Shown: positions 31,470 to 40,668 of the stretch, piece after piece
Layout of the letters: every line of letters begins with the position of its first letter
Position numbering within the stretch: the stretch's first letter is position 1
DNA from: Myxococcus virescens
Lineage (GTDB): Bacteria; Myxococcota; Myxococcia; Myxococcales; Myxococcaceae
DNA length: 64,000 bases
NCBI RefSeq assembly: GCF_900101905.1
Contig: NZ_FNAJ01000017.1
Coordinates: forward strand, 1 to 64,000
Direction: 5' to 3'
Notes under the pieces: model-generated
What the model was told of the DNA's origin: nothing
Databases searched by the model: none
Seen by the model: the letters and a program-made list of their open reading frames with translations, nothing else
Translations under genes and position numbers: made by a program

Positions 31470-34400
31470 TTGAGCATCGAAGCGTATCGGCTCTCTCCTC
31501 AGCAGCTTCGTCTGTGGCGGTTGCACGGCCAGCACCAGACGCTCCGGGTCCAGGCATTGATGCGGCTCGAGGGCGCCCCCCAACCCGGTGCCCTCGAGCA
31601 CGCGGTGGCGCGGCTCGTCGCGCGGCATGAGCCGCTCCGAACCCGCTTCCCGAGCCTGCCGGGACTGGACGCCCCCGTGCAGGAGGTGATGACGAGCGGC
31701 GAGGTGACGTGGGACCGGGTGGACTTCCGCACCTTCCCCGCCGCCACGCGCGAGGAACGCGCCCTCGCGCACTTCCAACAGATGGGCCAGCGCCCTTTCG
31801 AGCTCGGCACCGGCCCCGTCCTCCGCGTGAGCCTGATGACGTTGGACACCGGGCAGCACCTGCTGGGGCTGGTGGCGCCAGCGCTGTGCGCCGACGCCGC
31901 CACCCTGCGGCGCGTCTGCTCGGAGCTGCAGCGAGACATCGCAGGGCAAGCCCAGGAATCGGAGCAGGACGGAGAGCCGGCCTCTCACCTCTCTTTCTCC
32001 GAATGGCAGAACGAGCTGCGCGAGGAGCTGACGGAGCGAGACCACCCCGCGGCCACCTTCTGGGAGAAGCACGGGACCACCGCAGGCGCGGCGGTGACAC
32101 TGCCCTTTGAGGGGCACGCGAACGCGGCGCAGGCGTTCGACCCGGCGTCGCTCGAGTTGGCGCTGAACGGCGAGCGGCTGTCGCGGCTCGACGCGGCGGC
32201 GCGCGAGCTGGGGTGCTCCCTTGAGGGCCTGCTGCTCGCCACCTGGAGCGCGGAGCTCTGGAAGCTGACCGGCCAGACGGACTTCGTGCTGGGCCTTCAG
32301 AGCGACGGACGCGAGCACGAGGAACTGGCGGAAGTGGTCGGCCCCCTCTCCCGCTGGGTGCCGCTCCGCGTCCGCCTCGACGCGGCCCAACCGCTGGGCG
32401 AGCTGGCCCTCCAGCTCCAGCAGGCGCAGCGCGAGGCGCTGGAGTGGCAACGGTACTATGTCTGGCCTGCCGCGGATGGTGAGCGCGTCCCCGGCCGGGA
32501 CTTCCCCGCCATCGGCTTCCGCTGGGAGGACTTGCCGGAGACGCCGCACGCGGGCGCGGGTGTGCTCCGACTCGAATCGGCGCGCGCCTACGTGGATCAA
32601 TCCAAGCTGTGCCTCTGCTGCGTGCGGACGCGCTCCACGCTCACGCTCGAACTCCAGTACGATCGAAGCCGCTTCCCGCCCGCAGCCGCTGAACAGGTGA
32701 TTGGGCAACTCGAGGCGCTCCTGGAGCAGATCGCCGGCTCGCCGCGGGCGCGGTTGGATGGCTTGGATGCGGTGAGCCCACGCGAGCGGGCACGGTTGCT
32801 GGTGGACTTCAACGCCACGGCCCGGGAGTACCCGGCGCGCTGCGTCCACACCTGGATGGAAGAGCAGGCCGCACGCCATCCGGACCGGGTGGCGCTCGTC
32901 TACGAGGAGCGCACGCTCACCTACGCGCAGCTCGACGCGTGGGCCAACCGGGTGGCGCACGCGCTCCGCCGCCGGGGCGTGGGGCCGGAGATGCGTGTGG
33001 GGCTGTACCTCAACCGCTCGCTCGAAATCATGGTGGGAATCCTGGCCGTCCTGAAGTCTGGCGCGGCCTACGTCCCGCTCGATCCGGGCCAACCCCGGCA
33101 ACGGCTTGCCGGGTTGCTCGACGACATCCAGGCGAAGGTCCTCCTCACCCAGAGACGGTTGCGCGAAACCGTCCCCGAGGCCGAGGGCCGCGAGGTGCTG
33201 TGCCTCGACGAAGAGGCCACGTTCGCCGGGGAACCCACCCGTGCCCCGCCCTGCGGAGCCCTTCCGGAGCACCCGGCGTACGTCCTCTTCACCTCCGGCT
33301 CTACCGGCCGCCCCAAGGGTGTCGTCGTCGAGCACCGGCAACTCCACAACTATGTTGCGAGCGTGATGGAGCGGCTGGACCTGCCCGAAGGCGCGGCCTA
33401 CGCCACCGTCTCCACCTTCTCGGCGGACCTCGGCAATACCGTCATCTTCCCCGCGCTCTGCCTCGGCGGAACCCTTCACGTCATCTCCGCCGAGCGCGTG
33501 TCGGATCCAGCGGCCTTCGTGGAGTACCTCCAGCGCAACCCGATTGACGTGCTCAAGATTGTCCCCAGCCACCTGCGCGCGCTCGCGAGCGCAGGCACCG
33601 CCGGGGCGCTCCTCCCGCGTCAGCGGCTCATCCTGGGCGGCGAGGCGACGCCCCGCGCGTGGGCCGAAGAACTGCAAGCCCAGGCGCCCGGGTGCCGTAT
33701 CTACAACCACTACGGGCCCACGGAGACGACGGTGGGCGTGATGACGTTCCATCTGGATCCGTCGCGACCACTCGCCGAGCTCAGCACCCTCCCGCTCGAG
33801 CGCCCCATCGACAACACCCAGGTCTACGTGCTCGACGCGAGGCTGCGGCCCGTCGCGGTGGGAATGTCGGGCGAACTCTACGTCGGTGGTGCCGCGCTCG
33901 CCCGGGGGTACCTGAACCGCCCAGACCTGACCGCGCAATCGTTCGTGCCCAATCCCTTCAGCGCCACGCCCGGTACGCGGATGTACCGGACAGGGGATCT
34001 CGCCCGTCACCTGCCCGACGGCACCCTGGAGCACCTCGGGCGGGCGGACAACCAGGTGAAGTACCACGGCTACCGCATCGAGCTGAACGAGCTGCGCCAC
34101 GCGCTCAATCAGCACCCTCAGGTGCGCGACAGCGTGATGATGCTGAAACGGGACACGAACGGTAACGAGGTGCTCGTCGCCTACTACGTCTCGCGCCAGG
34201 AGCAGGAGCACGCTCAACTCCGGGCCTTCCTCGCGGAGCGGCTCATCGAGGAGGTGCTCCCGAACGTCTACGTCCACCTGAAGAAGCTGCCGCTCACCCT
34301 GAATGGGAAGGTCAACCACGAGGCCCTCCCCTCCCTGGAGGAGGCGCGGCGGAGGCAGCGCAGCCAACTCGTCGCCCCCCGGACGCCCGTGGAAGCCACC

Positions 34401-36017
34401 CTGGCGGACATCTGGTGCCAGGTCCTGAACCTGAAGGAGGTGTCCGTCACCGACAACTTCTTCAGCGTCGGCGGGGACTCGATTCTGGGGATCCTCGTCG
34501 TTTCGAAAGCCGACCAGGCGGGACTCAAGCTGACCCCGCGGCAGCTCTTCAAGCACCAGACAATCGCCGAGCTGGCCAGCGTCGCGGCCCAGGCACCTGC
34601 CTCTCCCGACGACGAAGGGCCGGTCAGCGGGCCCCTGCCGCTGACCCAGATCCAGCGCTGGTTCCTGGAGCAGGAAGTACCGGACCTGGATGGCTGGGGC
34701 ATTGTCGTACCACTCGAAGCGCGGCAACCCCTGGACCCGTCCAGGCTCCAACAAGCATTGACCGCGCTGCTGAACCACCACGACGTGCTCCGGCTCCGGG
34801 TGACACGCAATGGCTCCGGCTGGGAAGCCCACATGGCCCCGCCTGGCGCACCGATGCCGTTCACTCGGATTGACCTCGCTTCGGTCCCTGACGCCTTGCT
34901 CGAGGAGCGATTCCAAGCGCTCGGGCATGAACTCCAGGCGAAGCTCCGGTTGGACGGGGGCCCCGTGGTGGTGACCGCCCTGCTCGAGCTGGGCCCCCAC
35001 CGCCCGAGCCGGCTGATGATCGCCGCGCACCGGCTCGTGGTGGACGGCGTTTCCTGGCGCGTCCTCTTCGAACAGCTCCAGCTCGCCTATGAGCAGCTCG
35101 GAGGAGGCAGCGAATGCAAGCTGCCGCCCAGGACCACCTCGGTCCGCGCATGGCTCGAGCGCCTCCAGGGCTACGCGGACTCGCCCCGGCTGCGGGAGGA
35201 ACTCGCGCACTGGACCGCGCAGGAGAAGGAGCAACCCTGGCCGCTTCCAGTGGAGCGCCCGGGGCCCCTGGTTCCCACGAGCCTGGAGCGGGAACTCACA
35301 CACGCCCTGTCGTCTGAAGAGAGCCGGCTCCTGCTCAACGAGCTGCCCGAGGCCTACCGGTGTGAGATTGGCGAGCTGCTGATCGCCACCCTCGCCTGGA
35401 CCCTGCACGAGTGGACGGGTCATCCGGAAGTGCTGCTGGACATCGAAGGCCACGGGCGCGAGGACGTCTTCGAGGACGTCGATCTCTCCCGAACGGTGGG
35501 CTGGCTCACCTCGCTGTACCCGGTGCGGCTCACGCCGGAACGGGTGGGGCCCAGCGCCACCGTGCGGACGGTGAAGGAGCAGCTCCGGTCCGTCCCGAAC
35601 CGGGGCCTGGGCTACGGAGTGCTGCGCTACCTCTCACCCGACGCGGAGCTTCGCGCCCGGCTGGCGCGTGCGCCCCAGGCCGAAGTGCTCTTCCGGTACG
35701 TGGGGCAGTACCACCTCGCGGGCCCGTGGTTCACCGTGCTGGACCACCCGGAGCAACGGGCCCCCACGCGCCAGCACAAGCTGGCGGTGATTGCCCGCGT
35801 GGCGGACGGGCAGCTCCATGTCACCTGGTACTTCAGCACCGACATGTATGAGACCACCACCGTGGAGCGGCTCTCCGCTCGGTACCTGGACACGCTCCGG
35901 ACGTTGCTCGCGGAGCGCGGGGTTCCCGAGCGACAGGTCCTCGCGCCGTCAGACTTCCCACTGGCCGGGTTGGACCAGTCGAAGTTGGACAAGCTGCTGG
36001 GCAAGCTCAAGAAGTAG
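31470..36017 (+). CDS. NRPS with degenerate C ('interface') domain, Asp-type A, PCP and E
   Basis: 1515 residues from TTG, with GGGAG seven bases upstream and an in-frame family match right from SIEAYRLSPQQLRLW. Domains: C-like (about 1-430), A (FTSGSTGRPKG near 607), PCP (VGGDSI near 996), E (LPLTQIQRWFLEQ near 1055) and a tail FPLAGLDQSKLDKLLGKL. In the first domain the HHxxxDG active site is replaced by APALCADAA (136-144), so it cannot condense. The A domain carries ADLGNT and pocket code DLTKIGHVGK, an Asp code. A dead C-like domain just before an Asp A domain is the layout of interface domains that recruit beta-hydroxylases. The E domain reads HRLVVDG at 1187-1193, with Arg in place of the second His, so epimerisation is in doubt. 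The partner upstream is probably the FAAL synthetase, which ends in a free C domain. Confidence 0.92.
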   Translation: MSIEAYRLSPQQLRLWRLHGQHQTLRVQALMRLEGAPQPGALEHAVARLVARHEPLRTRFPSLPGLDAPVQEVMTSGEVTWDRVDFRTFPAATREERALAHFQQMGQRPFELGTGPVLRVSLMTLDTGQHLLGLVAPALCADAATLRRVCSELQRDIAGQAQESEQDGEPASHLSFSEWQNELREELTERDHPAATFWEKHGTTAGAAVTLPFEGHANAAQAFDPASLELALNGERLSRLDAAARELGCSLEGLLLATWSAELWKLTGQTDFVLGLQSDGREHEELAEVVGPLSRWVPLRVRLDAAQPLGELALQLQQAQREALEWQRYYVWPAADGERVPGRDFPAIGFRWEDLPETPHAGAGVLRLESARAYVDQSKLCLCCVRTRSTLTLELQYDRSRFPPAAAEQVIGQLEALLEQIAGSPRARLDGLDAVSPRERARLLVDFNATAREYPARCVHTWMEEQAARHPDRVALVYEERTLTYAQLDAWANRVAHALRRRGVGPEMRVGLYLNRSLEIMVGILAVLKSGAAYVPLDPGQPRQRLAGLLDDIQAKVLLTQRRLRETVPEAEGREVLCLDEEATFAGEPTRAPPCGALPEHPAYVLFTSGSTGRPKGVVVEHRQLHNYVASVMERLDLPEGAAYATVSTFSADLGNTVIFPALCLGGTLHVISAERVSDPAAFVEYLQRNPIDVLKIVPSHLRALASAGTAGALLPRQRLILGGEATPRAWAEELQAQAPGCRIYNHYGPTETTVGVMTFHLDPSRPLAELSTLPLERPIDNTQVYVLDARLRPVAVGMSGELYVGGAALARGYLNRPDLTAQSFVPNPFSATPGTRMYRTGDLARHLPDGTLEHLGRADNQVKYHGYRIELNELRHALNQHPQVRDSVMMLKRDTNGNEVLVAYYVSRQEQEHAQLRAFLAERLIEEVLPNVYVHLKKLPLTLNGKVNHEALPSLEEARRRQRSQLVAPRTPVEATLADIWCQVLNLKEVSVTDNFFSVGGDSILGILVVSKADQAGLKLTPRQLFKHQTIAELASVAAQAPASPDDEGPVSGPLPLTQIQRWFLEQEVPDLDGWGIVVPLEARQPLDPSRLQQALTALLNHHDVLRLRVTRNGSGWEAHMAPPGAPMPFTRIDLASVPDALLEERFQALGHELQAKLRLDGGPVVVTALLELGPHRPSRLMIAAHRLVVDGVSWRVLFEQLQLAYEQLGGGSECKLPPRTTSVRAWLERLQGYADSPRLREELAHWTAQEKEQPWPLPVERPGPLVPTSLERELTHALSSEESRLLLNELPEAYRCEIGELLIATLAWTLHEWTGHPEVLLDIEGHGREDVFEDVDLSRTVGWLTSLYPVRLTPERVGPSATVRTVKEQLRSVPNRGLGYGVLRYLSPDAELRARLARAPQAEVLFRYVGQYHLAGPWFTVLDHPEQRAPTRQHKLAVIARVADGQLHVTWYFSTDMYETTTVERLSARYLDTLRTLLAERGVPERQVLAPSDFPLAGLDQSKLDKLLGKLKK

Positions 36018-36035
36018 CGCCGGGTGATGTACCTC

Positions 36036-36059
36036 TTCCGGAGGCCGCGCCCTCCGGAA
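36036..36059. terminator. strong hairpin after the Asp-type NRPS gene
   Basis: TTCCGGAGG (36036-36044) and CCTCCGGAA (36051-36059) make a perfect nine-pair stem with a six-base loop, 18 bases after the NRPS stop and 52 bases before the peptidase start. No T-run follows, so it may be a terminator, an attenuator or an mRNA-stabilising structure. Confidence 0.5.
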
Positions 36060-36111
36060 CGCGTTGCCGGAAGCGTCCTTGTCCGGTGGCGCGGTGAACT
36101 CTTAATCTCGC

Positions 36112-38493
36112 GTGGGCACTGCCGCATCGCCGGTGGCGCCTCTCGCACGGTACGACGTGGCCCCTCCCTCCCCCTCCTCGTGGTACGGCGCGCTTCGGCC
36201 CTGGCTGCTCGGATTGGGGCTCACCCTGGTGGTCGTCGCGCTCCAGGCCGAAGCGATCCGGACACCCCGTCCCCTCACCGCGGACGCACCGTCCACCGAG
36301 TTCTCCGAAGCGCGTGCCCAACGCGTCATGCGGCACCTGGCAGATGGCATCGGCCGGCGCATCCCCGGCACCCCTGCCCACCAGGAGGCCGCCTCCTACC
36401 TGGCCGGCGTGCTGCGCGAGCTTCCGCGCCTCGAGGTCGAGATTCAGGAGGCGGAGGGCGTCTATCTCGATGACGACACCCTCGTTGCCTACACCGTCCG
36501 GAACGTGGTGGCCCGCTTGCCGGGACGCAGGCCGGATGCGGTGCTCCTCTCGGCCCATTACGACACCTCCCCCGAAGGCACCGGAGCAGCGGACGACGCG
36601 CTCGGCATCGCCGCGATGGTTGAGGTCGCGCGCGCACTCGCGAACGGACCGGAGCTCGAGAACACGGTCGTCTTCAATCTCAATGGGGCCGAGGAGTATG
36701 GCCTGCTCGGCGCGGCCGGTTTCATGCAGCACCGGTGGGCGAGCCAGGTCCGCACCTTCCTGAACCTCGAGGCCACCGGGCTGGGCGGCCGGGCCATCCT
36801 CTTCCAGGCCGGGCCGGACGCATCCTGGCTCCTGGAGGCCTATGCCCGGGCCGTGCCCCAACCGTTCGGCGACGTGCTGGGCCAGGACCTCTTCCAGCAT
36901 CGACTGGTTCCGGCGGGCACCGACGGCCACGTGTACCGCAGCGCGGGCATCTCCGGATTGGATCTCGCCCTCTTCCGGGACGGCTATGCGGTGCACTCCC
37001 CGTTGGATCGGCCCGAGCGGGTAGAACCCGGAAGCCTTCAGCACATGGGCGAGAGCGCGCTGGCAGTGACACGCGAGCTCGCCACACGGCCATTCCCGGA
37101 CGGGAAGGGCTCGGGCCCGTCCATCTACTACGACGTGCTGGGGCGCTGGATGCTCCAGTACGGCGCCCACGCTGCGTGGGCCTGGGCCACGGCCGCCGCG
37201 CTGCTGGTGGCCGGCGCCACCGTCGTCGCCTCACGGAGGAAACGCGTCCGCCTGTCCCTGGCCGCCGAGGGGCTCGGCTTCTGTACACTGTCGCTCGCGG
37301 TGGCGCTGGTGTTGCCGGTTGCCTTCGGCCTCCTGCCCCACTACGCATTCGGACGCCCACATGGCTGGTACGCCTCGCCGTGGCTGGCCGTCGCGGCCTT
37401 CGGCACGCTCGCGGTGACGGGGGCGCTGCTCCCCCGCGCGCTGTGGGCGCGAAGGCTGGCTGCGCGGGGCGTGGCGCGCCAGGAGCGCGTGTTCACGGCC
37501 TGGCTCGGAGGGCTCTGGCTGTGGGTGCTGACACTCGGAGCGTTGCAGCTCCTGGGGCTTGGCACCGCCTACCTGGCGTTGTGGTGGACCGTGGGCGGCG
37601 CGCTCGGGCTCATCGCCGCCACCGTCCTCGCCTCGCCTCGCGCTCGGATGATGGCCCTCTATGCGAGCTGGGTGCCGGGCTTGCTGCTGACCGTGCAGAT
37701 GGGACGCTCCCTGCTTGAGCTCTTCGTCCCGGTGGCGGGCCACCTTCGGCTGGGGATACCGCTCGATCCACTCGTGGCGCTGCTGGCGGCGCTGCCGGTG
37801 GCCATGGCGTCCGTGCTCGGACTTGCCCCCATCCACGAGCAGTCCCGCTTCGGCCCATCGGCCGCGGCCTTCGCCACGGCGAGCATGGCCTTCCTGTCCG
37901 TGCTGCTCCTGCGCTTCCCGTACACAGACGAACGGCCCAAGCGGCTCTGGCTGGAGCACCGCCTTCAGGAGGGCCGCAGTGAGCTGCAGTACTCTAGCTG
38001 GGACTTTCCCGACCCGCGCGCCGCGCTCTCCGGGCAGCCCGGGCCTCTCCAAACGGCCGCGCGGATGCCGGGCTTTCGCGGTGGTTACACCGCGCCAGTG
38101 CCGCCCGCGGACCTGCCCGCCCCCCAGGTCGAGGTGCTCGAATCACAGGCCGACGAAACCACCGCGCTCCGGACCGTGCGGCTGCGCCTCCACCTGGGCG
38201 CGGCATACCTCGGCCGGGTGCGGATTCCGAGGGCCGCCCTCGCGGGATGGTCGCTCCCGGCCCCCCTCCCGCCGCTAGCGCCGGAGGACTCGGTCTATGT
38301 CCTCGACGTGCTCGCACCGCCAGGAGGGCACTACGAGGTCTCGCTGCGTCTGAGGGGCCAGGAGGAGGTACCGGTGGACGTACAAGCCTACTTCGCGGAA
38401 TGGACGCCGCCGCTCGAAGAGGCGCGTTCGCGGCTCCCCGCGTGGACGACAGCGAACCTGCGCGTCTCCACGTACGCCACCCTCCGGCTCTGA
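36112..38493 (+). CDS. membrane-anchored M28 metallopeptidase
   Basis: 793 residues. One signal-anchor helix (WLLGLGLTLVVVALQ) is followed by an M28 zinc-peptidase domain (about 55-330) with all metal and catalytic residues: H149 (AHYDTS), D161, E194-E195 (NGAEEYG), E220 (NLEATG) and H295 (AVHSPLD). Seven or eight further membrane helices span about 345-610, then a 180-residue soluble tail. This resembles the membrane M28 peptidases known from the eukaryotic ER and vacuole. The topology puts the catalytic domain outside the cytoplasm. Sitting between synthetase genes, it may trim the acyl-peptide during export, as membrane peptidases do in prodrug-type pathways, or give self-resistance. Start GTG; spacing from the previous gene is 94 bases with a hairpin. 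Confidence 0.88.
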   Translation: MGTAASPVAPLARYDVAPPSPSSWYGALRPWLLGLGLTLVVVALQAEAIRTPRPLTADAPSTEFSEARAQRVMRHLADGIGRRIPGTPAHQEAASYLAGVLRELPRLEVEIQEAEGVYLDDDTLVAYTVRNVVARLPGRRPDAVLLSAHYDTSPEGTGAADDALGIAAMVEVARALANGPELENTVVFNLNGAEEYGLLGAAGFMQHRWASQVRTFLNLEATGLGGRAILFQAGPDASWLLEAYARAVPQPFGDVLGQDLFQHRLVPAGTDGHVYRSAGISGLDLALFRDGYAVHSPLDRPERVEPGSLQHMGESALAVTRELATRPFPDGKGSGPSIYYDVLGRWMLQYGAHAAWAWATAAALLVAGATVVASRRKRVRLSLAAEGLGFCTLSLAVALVLPVAFGLLPHYAFGRPHGWYASPWLAVAAFGTLAVTGALLPRALWARRLAARGVARQERVFTAWLGGLWLWVLTLGALQLLGLGTAYLALWWTVGGALGLIAATVLASPRARMMALYASWVPGLLLTVQMGRSLLELFVPVAGHLRLGIPLDPLVALLAALPVAMASVLGLAPIHEQSRFGPSAAAFATASMAFLSVLLLRFPYTDERPKRLWLEHRLQEGRSELQYSSWDFPDPRAALSGQPGPLQTAARMPGFRGGYTAPVPPADLPAPQVEVLESQADETTALRTVRLRLHLGAAYLGRVRIPRAALAGWSLPAPLPPLAPEDSVYVLDVLAPPGGHYEVSLRLRGQEEVPVDVQAYFAEWTPPLEEARSRLPAWTTANLRVSTYATLRL

Positions 38494-38503
38494 CCCGCCC
38501 AGC

Positions 38504-40528
38504 CTACGCCTTCACCTGGACGGGCGGGGCCTGGTCACCCGCCCGAGGAAGCATGGAATGGGGCTTCGGCACATCAGCCCTGGCGCCGCGCCGCTGCAAC
38601 TCCGCCGCGTGGGCCGCACGGATGCGCCGCGACGCCAGCTCGGGCGTGAAGGCGGGGGCCAGCGAGAGGAACCGGCCCCCCTCCAAGCGCTGCCCTTCCC
38701 GGTAGAGCAAGCCCTGCTGGTTCCACCCCTCGATGAGCTCCGCGAGCTGCCGCGCGGTGGCCCTGCCCGACTCGATGAACTCCTGGTTGAGATCGTCCCA
38801 GCGGCGTATCTCCGCGCAGTACATGTAGACATCGCGCGCGAGGCCCTTGAACACGCTCGTCCGGAGCACGCCGGTCCGCGCATCGAAGATGCGCATGGAC
38901 TGCCCGCTGTCGAGGTACGTCAGCAGGTGCCGGTACTCGCTGGCGCGGGCGGCGGAGTAAGCGGCCCCCCACTGCTTGCAGAGCGCGCGGACGTGGTTCC
39001 AGTCAGCCACGGGTCCGTCCTGGTCATACGACAGATCGAGCAGGTCCAGCCGCTCGTAGAGCGCCTCGGGCAACCCGGCCCGGTAGAAGTCGGCGTTGCG
39101 CAGGTTGCGGACCCCGTACTCCTGACTCAGCACCTGGACGGTGGCCCCGCGTCCGAGCCAGAAACGGTTGGCCGAAAGCGGCTCGTAGCCGAGCGCGTAC
39201 CGCTGGATGGTCTCGCAGGTCTCCGCCACTTCCTCTGGCCGCCCGCCAGGGAAGTCCGTGAGGAGATTCGCGCCGTTCGAGATCCCCAGCTCATGGCAGA
39301 TCTTCATCACCTGAAGGTTGGTGATGACCGACGTCCCCTTGCCGATCCGCTTCAAGTACGACTCGGAGAGACTCTCGATGCCGAACTGGACGAACCGGAC
39401 ACCGGCCTGCCACAACATCAACAGCTCGTGGGGACGGATGTTGGCACGCATCTCATAGAAGATGACCCAGTCCTTGCCGGTATCGATGAGCCGTTGCGCG
39501 AACTCATCCACCCCCTTGAGCCGGATGATGTTGTCTAGGAAGAAAAGAACGTTGTTGTGGTAGCGCTCGTTGAGGGCCACCACCTCCGAGACGAGCCGCT
39601 CGGCCCCCTTCTCGCGGTAGCCACTCCATTGCACGTTCAGGTTGCAGAAGTGACACGTCGCCTTGGGGTTGCCGGTCCGCTTCGCCCGATCCCACCAACA
39701 ACCCCGGGAGCCCTCCACCGTCATCAACCAGAGGAAGTTGAGCGCCTCCGCCCGGGACGCGTACTCGCTGTAATCAGGGATGGGCAGGTTGTTGACGTCG
39801 GACACCTCCCAGAAGGGCGCGCCGCGCGGCAGGACGCTGGCGGTCTCCCGCGTGATGAGCCCCTTCAGGCCGCTGACGTCCTCTGCCGCGGCCAGTCCGC
39901 GCGCCAATGCCAGCAGCGGCTGCTCGCCCTCGCCCTGGATGACGTAGTCGAAGCAGTCGAGCTCCCTCAAGAGAGAGGGGCCGACGCGCTCGGAGACCGT
40001 CGAGCCCCCGAGCACAATCCGCGTCCCGGTGGAGCGCCGCTTGATTCGCATGCTGAGCGCCAGGTTCGCGAAGAGCTGTCCGAAGCAAGTCGTCAAACCG
40101 ACGAGCTCGTAGCGTCCGGCCACCTCTTCCGCCACGCGGTCCAGGTGCGCCTCCAGGCGGGCCTGGATGACGTCGAACGCGCTCGACCAGGTAGGACGCT
40201 CGCCGTGAATCTCCGGGTCGAGGAAGCTGCCCGATCCCGTGAGCGGCGCACCTGACTCCTCCATCCGCGAGATGAAGAAGGCGCGCACCTGCTCCTTCCT
40301 CTCCGGGAAACACAGCGCTGCGTACAACATTTCGCCGACATCGTAAGAGGACTGCGAGATCCGGTCGTAGCAGCCGAAACCGAGCGCAGCCGCCGCGTCG
40401 AGAAAGTCAGAACGGCACACCACCTCGAGAGTGGGCTCCTGCTGCTTCAGGTAGGCGCACAGCGCGCCCAGGGCGGCCGATGGATGGCGGTACAGAGACC
40501 AGGGAAGCGCGATGAGACAGATCCTCAA
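38504..40528 (-). CDS. B12-binding-type radical SAM protein, RiPP-methyltransferase-like, with unusual cysteine spacing
   Basis: 674 residues if started at TTG 40528 (RICLIALPWSLYRHPS); the frame is open to about 40669 without family similarity, so the start is uncertain. The opening, ALGALCAYL, GLTTCFGQ and VLGGSTVSE form a cobalamin-binding domain of the radical SAM C-methyltransferase group that includes RiPP-maturation enzymes. Those enzymes carry CWWG..HC.FCGLN. Here the segment is CWWDRAKRTG...CHFCNLN, giving C277, C292, C295: CX14CX2C instead of CX7CX2C. A GIESLSESYLKRIGKG segment and LLTDFPGG follow. It is divergent from the FAAL synthetase and convergent with the peptidase. A radical methylation of the peptide is a reasonable guess. 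Confidence 0.85.
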   Translation of the reverse strand: MRICLIALPWSLYRHPSAALGALCAYLKQQEPTLEVVCRSDFLDAAAALGFGCYDRISQSSYDVGEMLYAALCFPERKEQVRAFFISRMEESGAPLTGSGSFLDPEIHGERPTWSSAFDVIQARLEAHLDRVAEEVAGRYELVGLTTCFGQLFANLALSMRIKRRSTGTRIVLGGSTVSERVGPSLLRELDCFDYVIQGEGEQPLLALARGLAAAEDVSGLKGLITRETASVLPRGAPFWEVSDVNNLPIPDYSEYASRAEALNFLWLMTVEGSRGCWWDRAKRTGNPKATCHFCNLNVQWSGYREKGAERLVSEVVALNERYHNNVLFFLDNIIRLKGVDEFAQRLIDTGKDWVIFYEMRANIRPHELLMLWQAGVRFVQFGIESLSESYLKRIGKGTSVITNLQVMKICHELGISNGANLLTDFPGGRPEEVAETCETIQRYALGYEPLSANRFWLGRGATVQVLSQEYGVRNLRNADFYRAGLPEALYERLDLLDLSYDQDGPVADWNHVRALCKQWGAAYSAARASEYRHLLTYLDSGQSMRIFDARTGVLRTSVFKGLARDVYMYCAEIRRWDDLNQEFIESGRATARQLAELIEGWNQQGLLYREGQRLEGGRFLSLAPAFTPELASRRIRAAHAAELQRRGARADVPKPHSMLPRAGDQAPPVQVKA

Positions 40529-40668
40529 AAGGCACCCACGCGGAGACGGGAGAGGAAAGACTTTACCGCAGCGCGAAACTCCTCTCCAGACGCCCTGTGG
40601 CAAACGCACCGCCCGCTCCGCTCCGGGATGCGGCGGGCTCCAGACTGGGCATAGAATCCGCACGCCCA
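40529..40668. promoter_or_regulatory. divergent promoter region, radical SAM / FAAL-NRPS
   Basis: 140 bases between divergent starts. TAGAAT at 40652-40657 could be a -10 element close to the NRPS ATG, but no matching -35 is seen. Neither gene has a clear Shine-Dalgarno sequence, so both starts remain a little uncertain; 40597 (GTG) is the alternative for the synthetase. Confidence 0.3.

Noticed and set aside
31293-35453. 1386-codon minus-strand open frame under the Asp-type NRPS
   Set aside because: It mirrors the third-position GC bias of the plus-strand NRPS; composition (Arg, His, Gln, Leu, Val repeats) has no domain features.
40597-40668. GTG start 24 codons upstream for the FAAL synthetase
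   Set aside because: No ribosome-binding site and no family similarity before SHHSDNPAHALTLVELL; kept only as an alternative.
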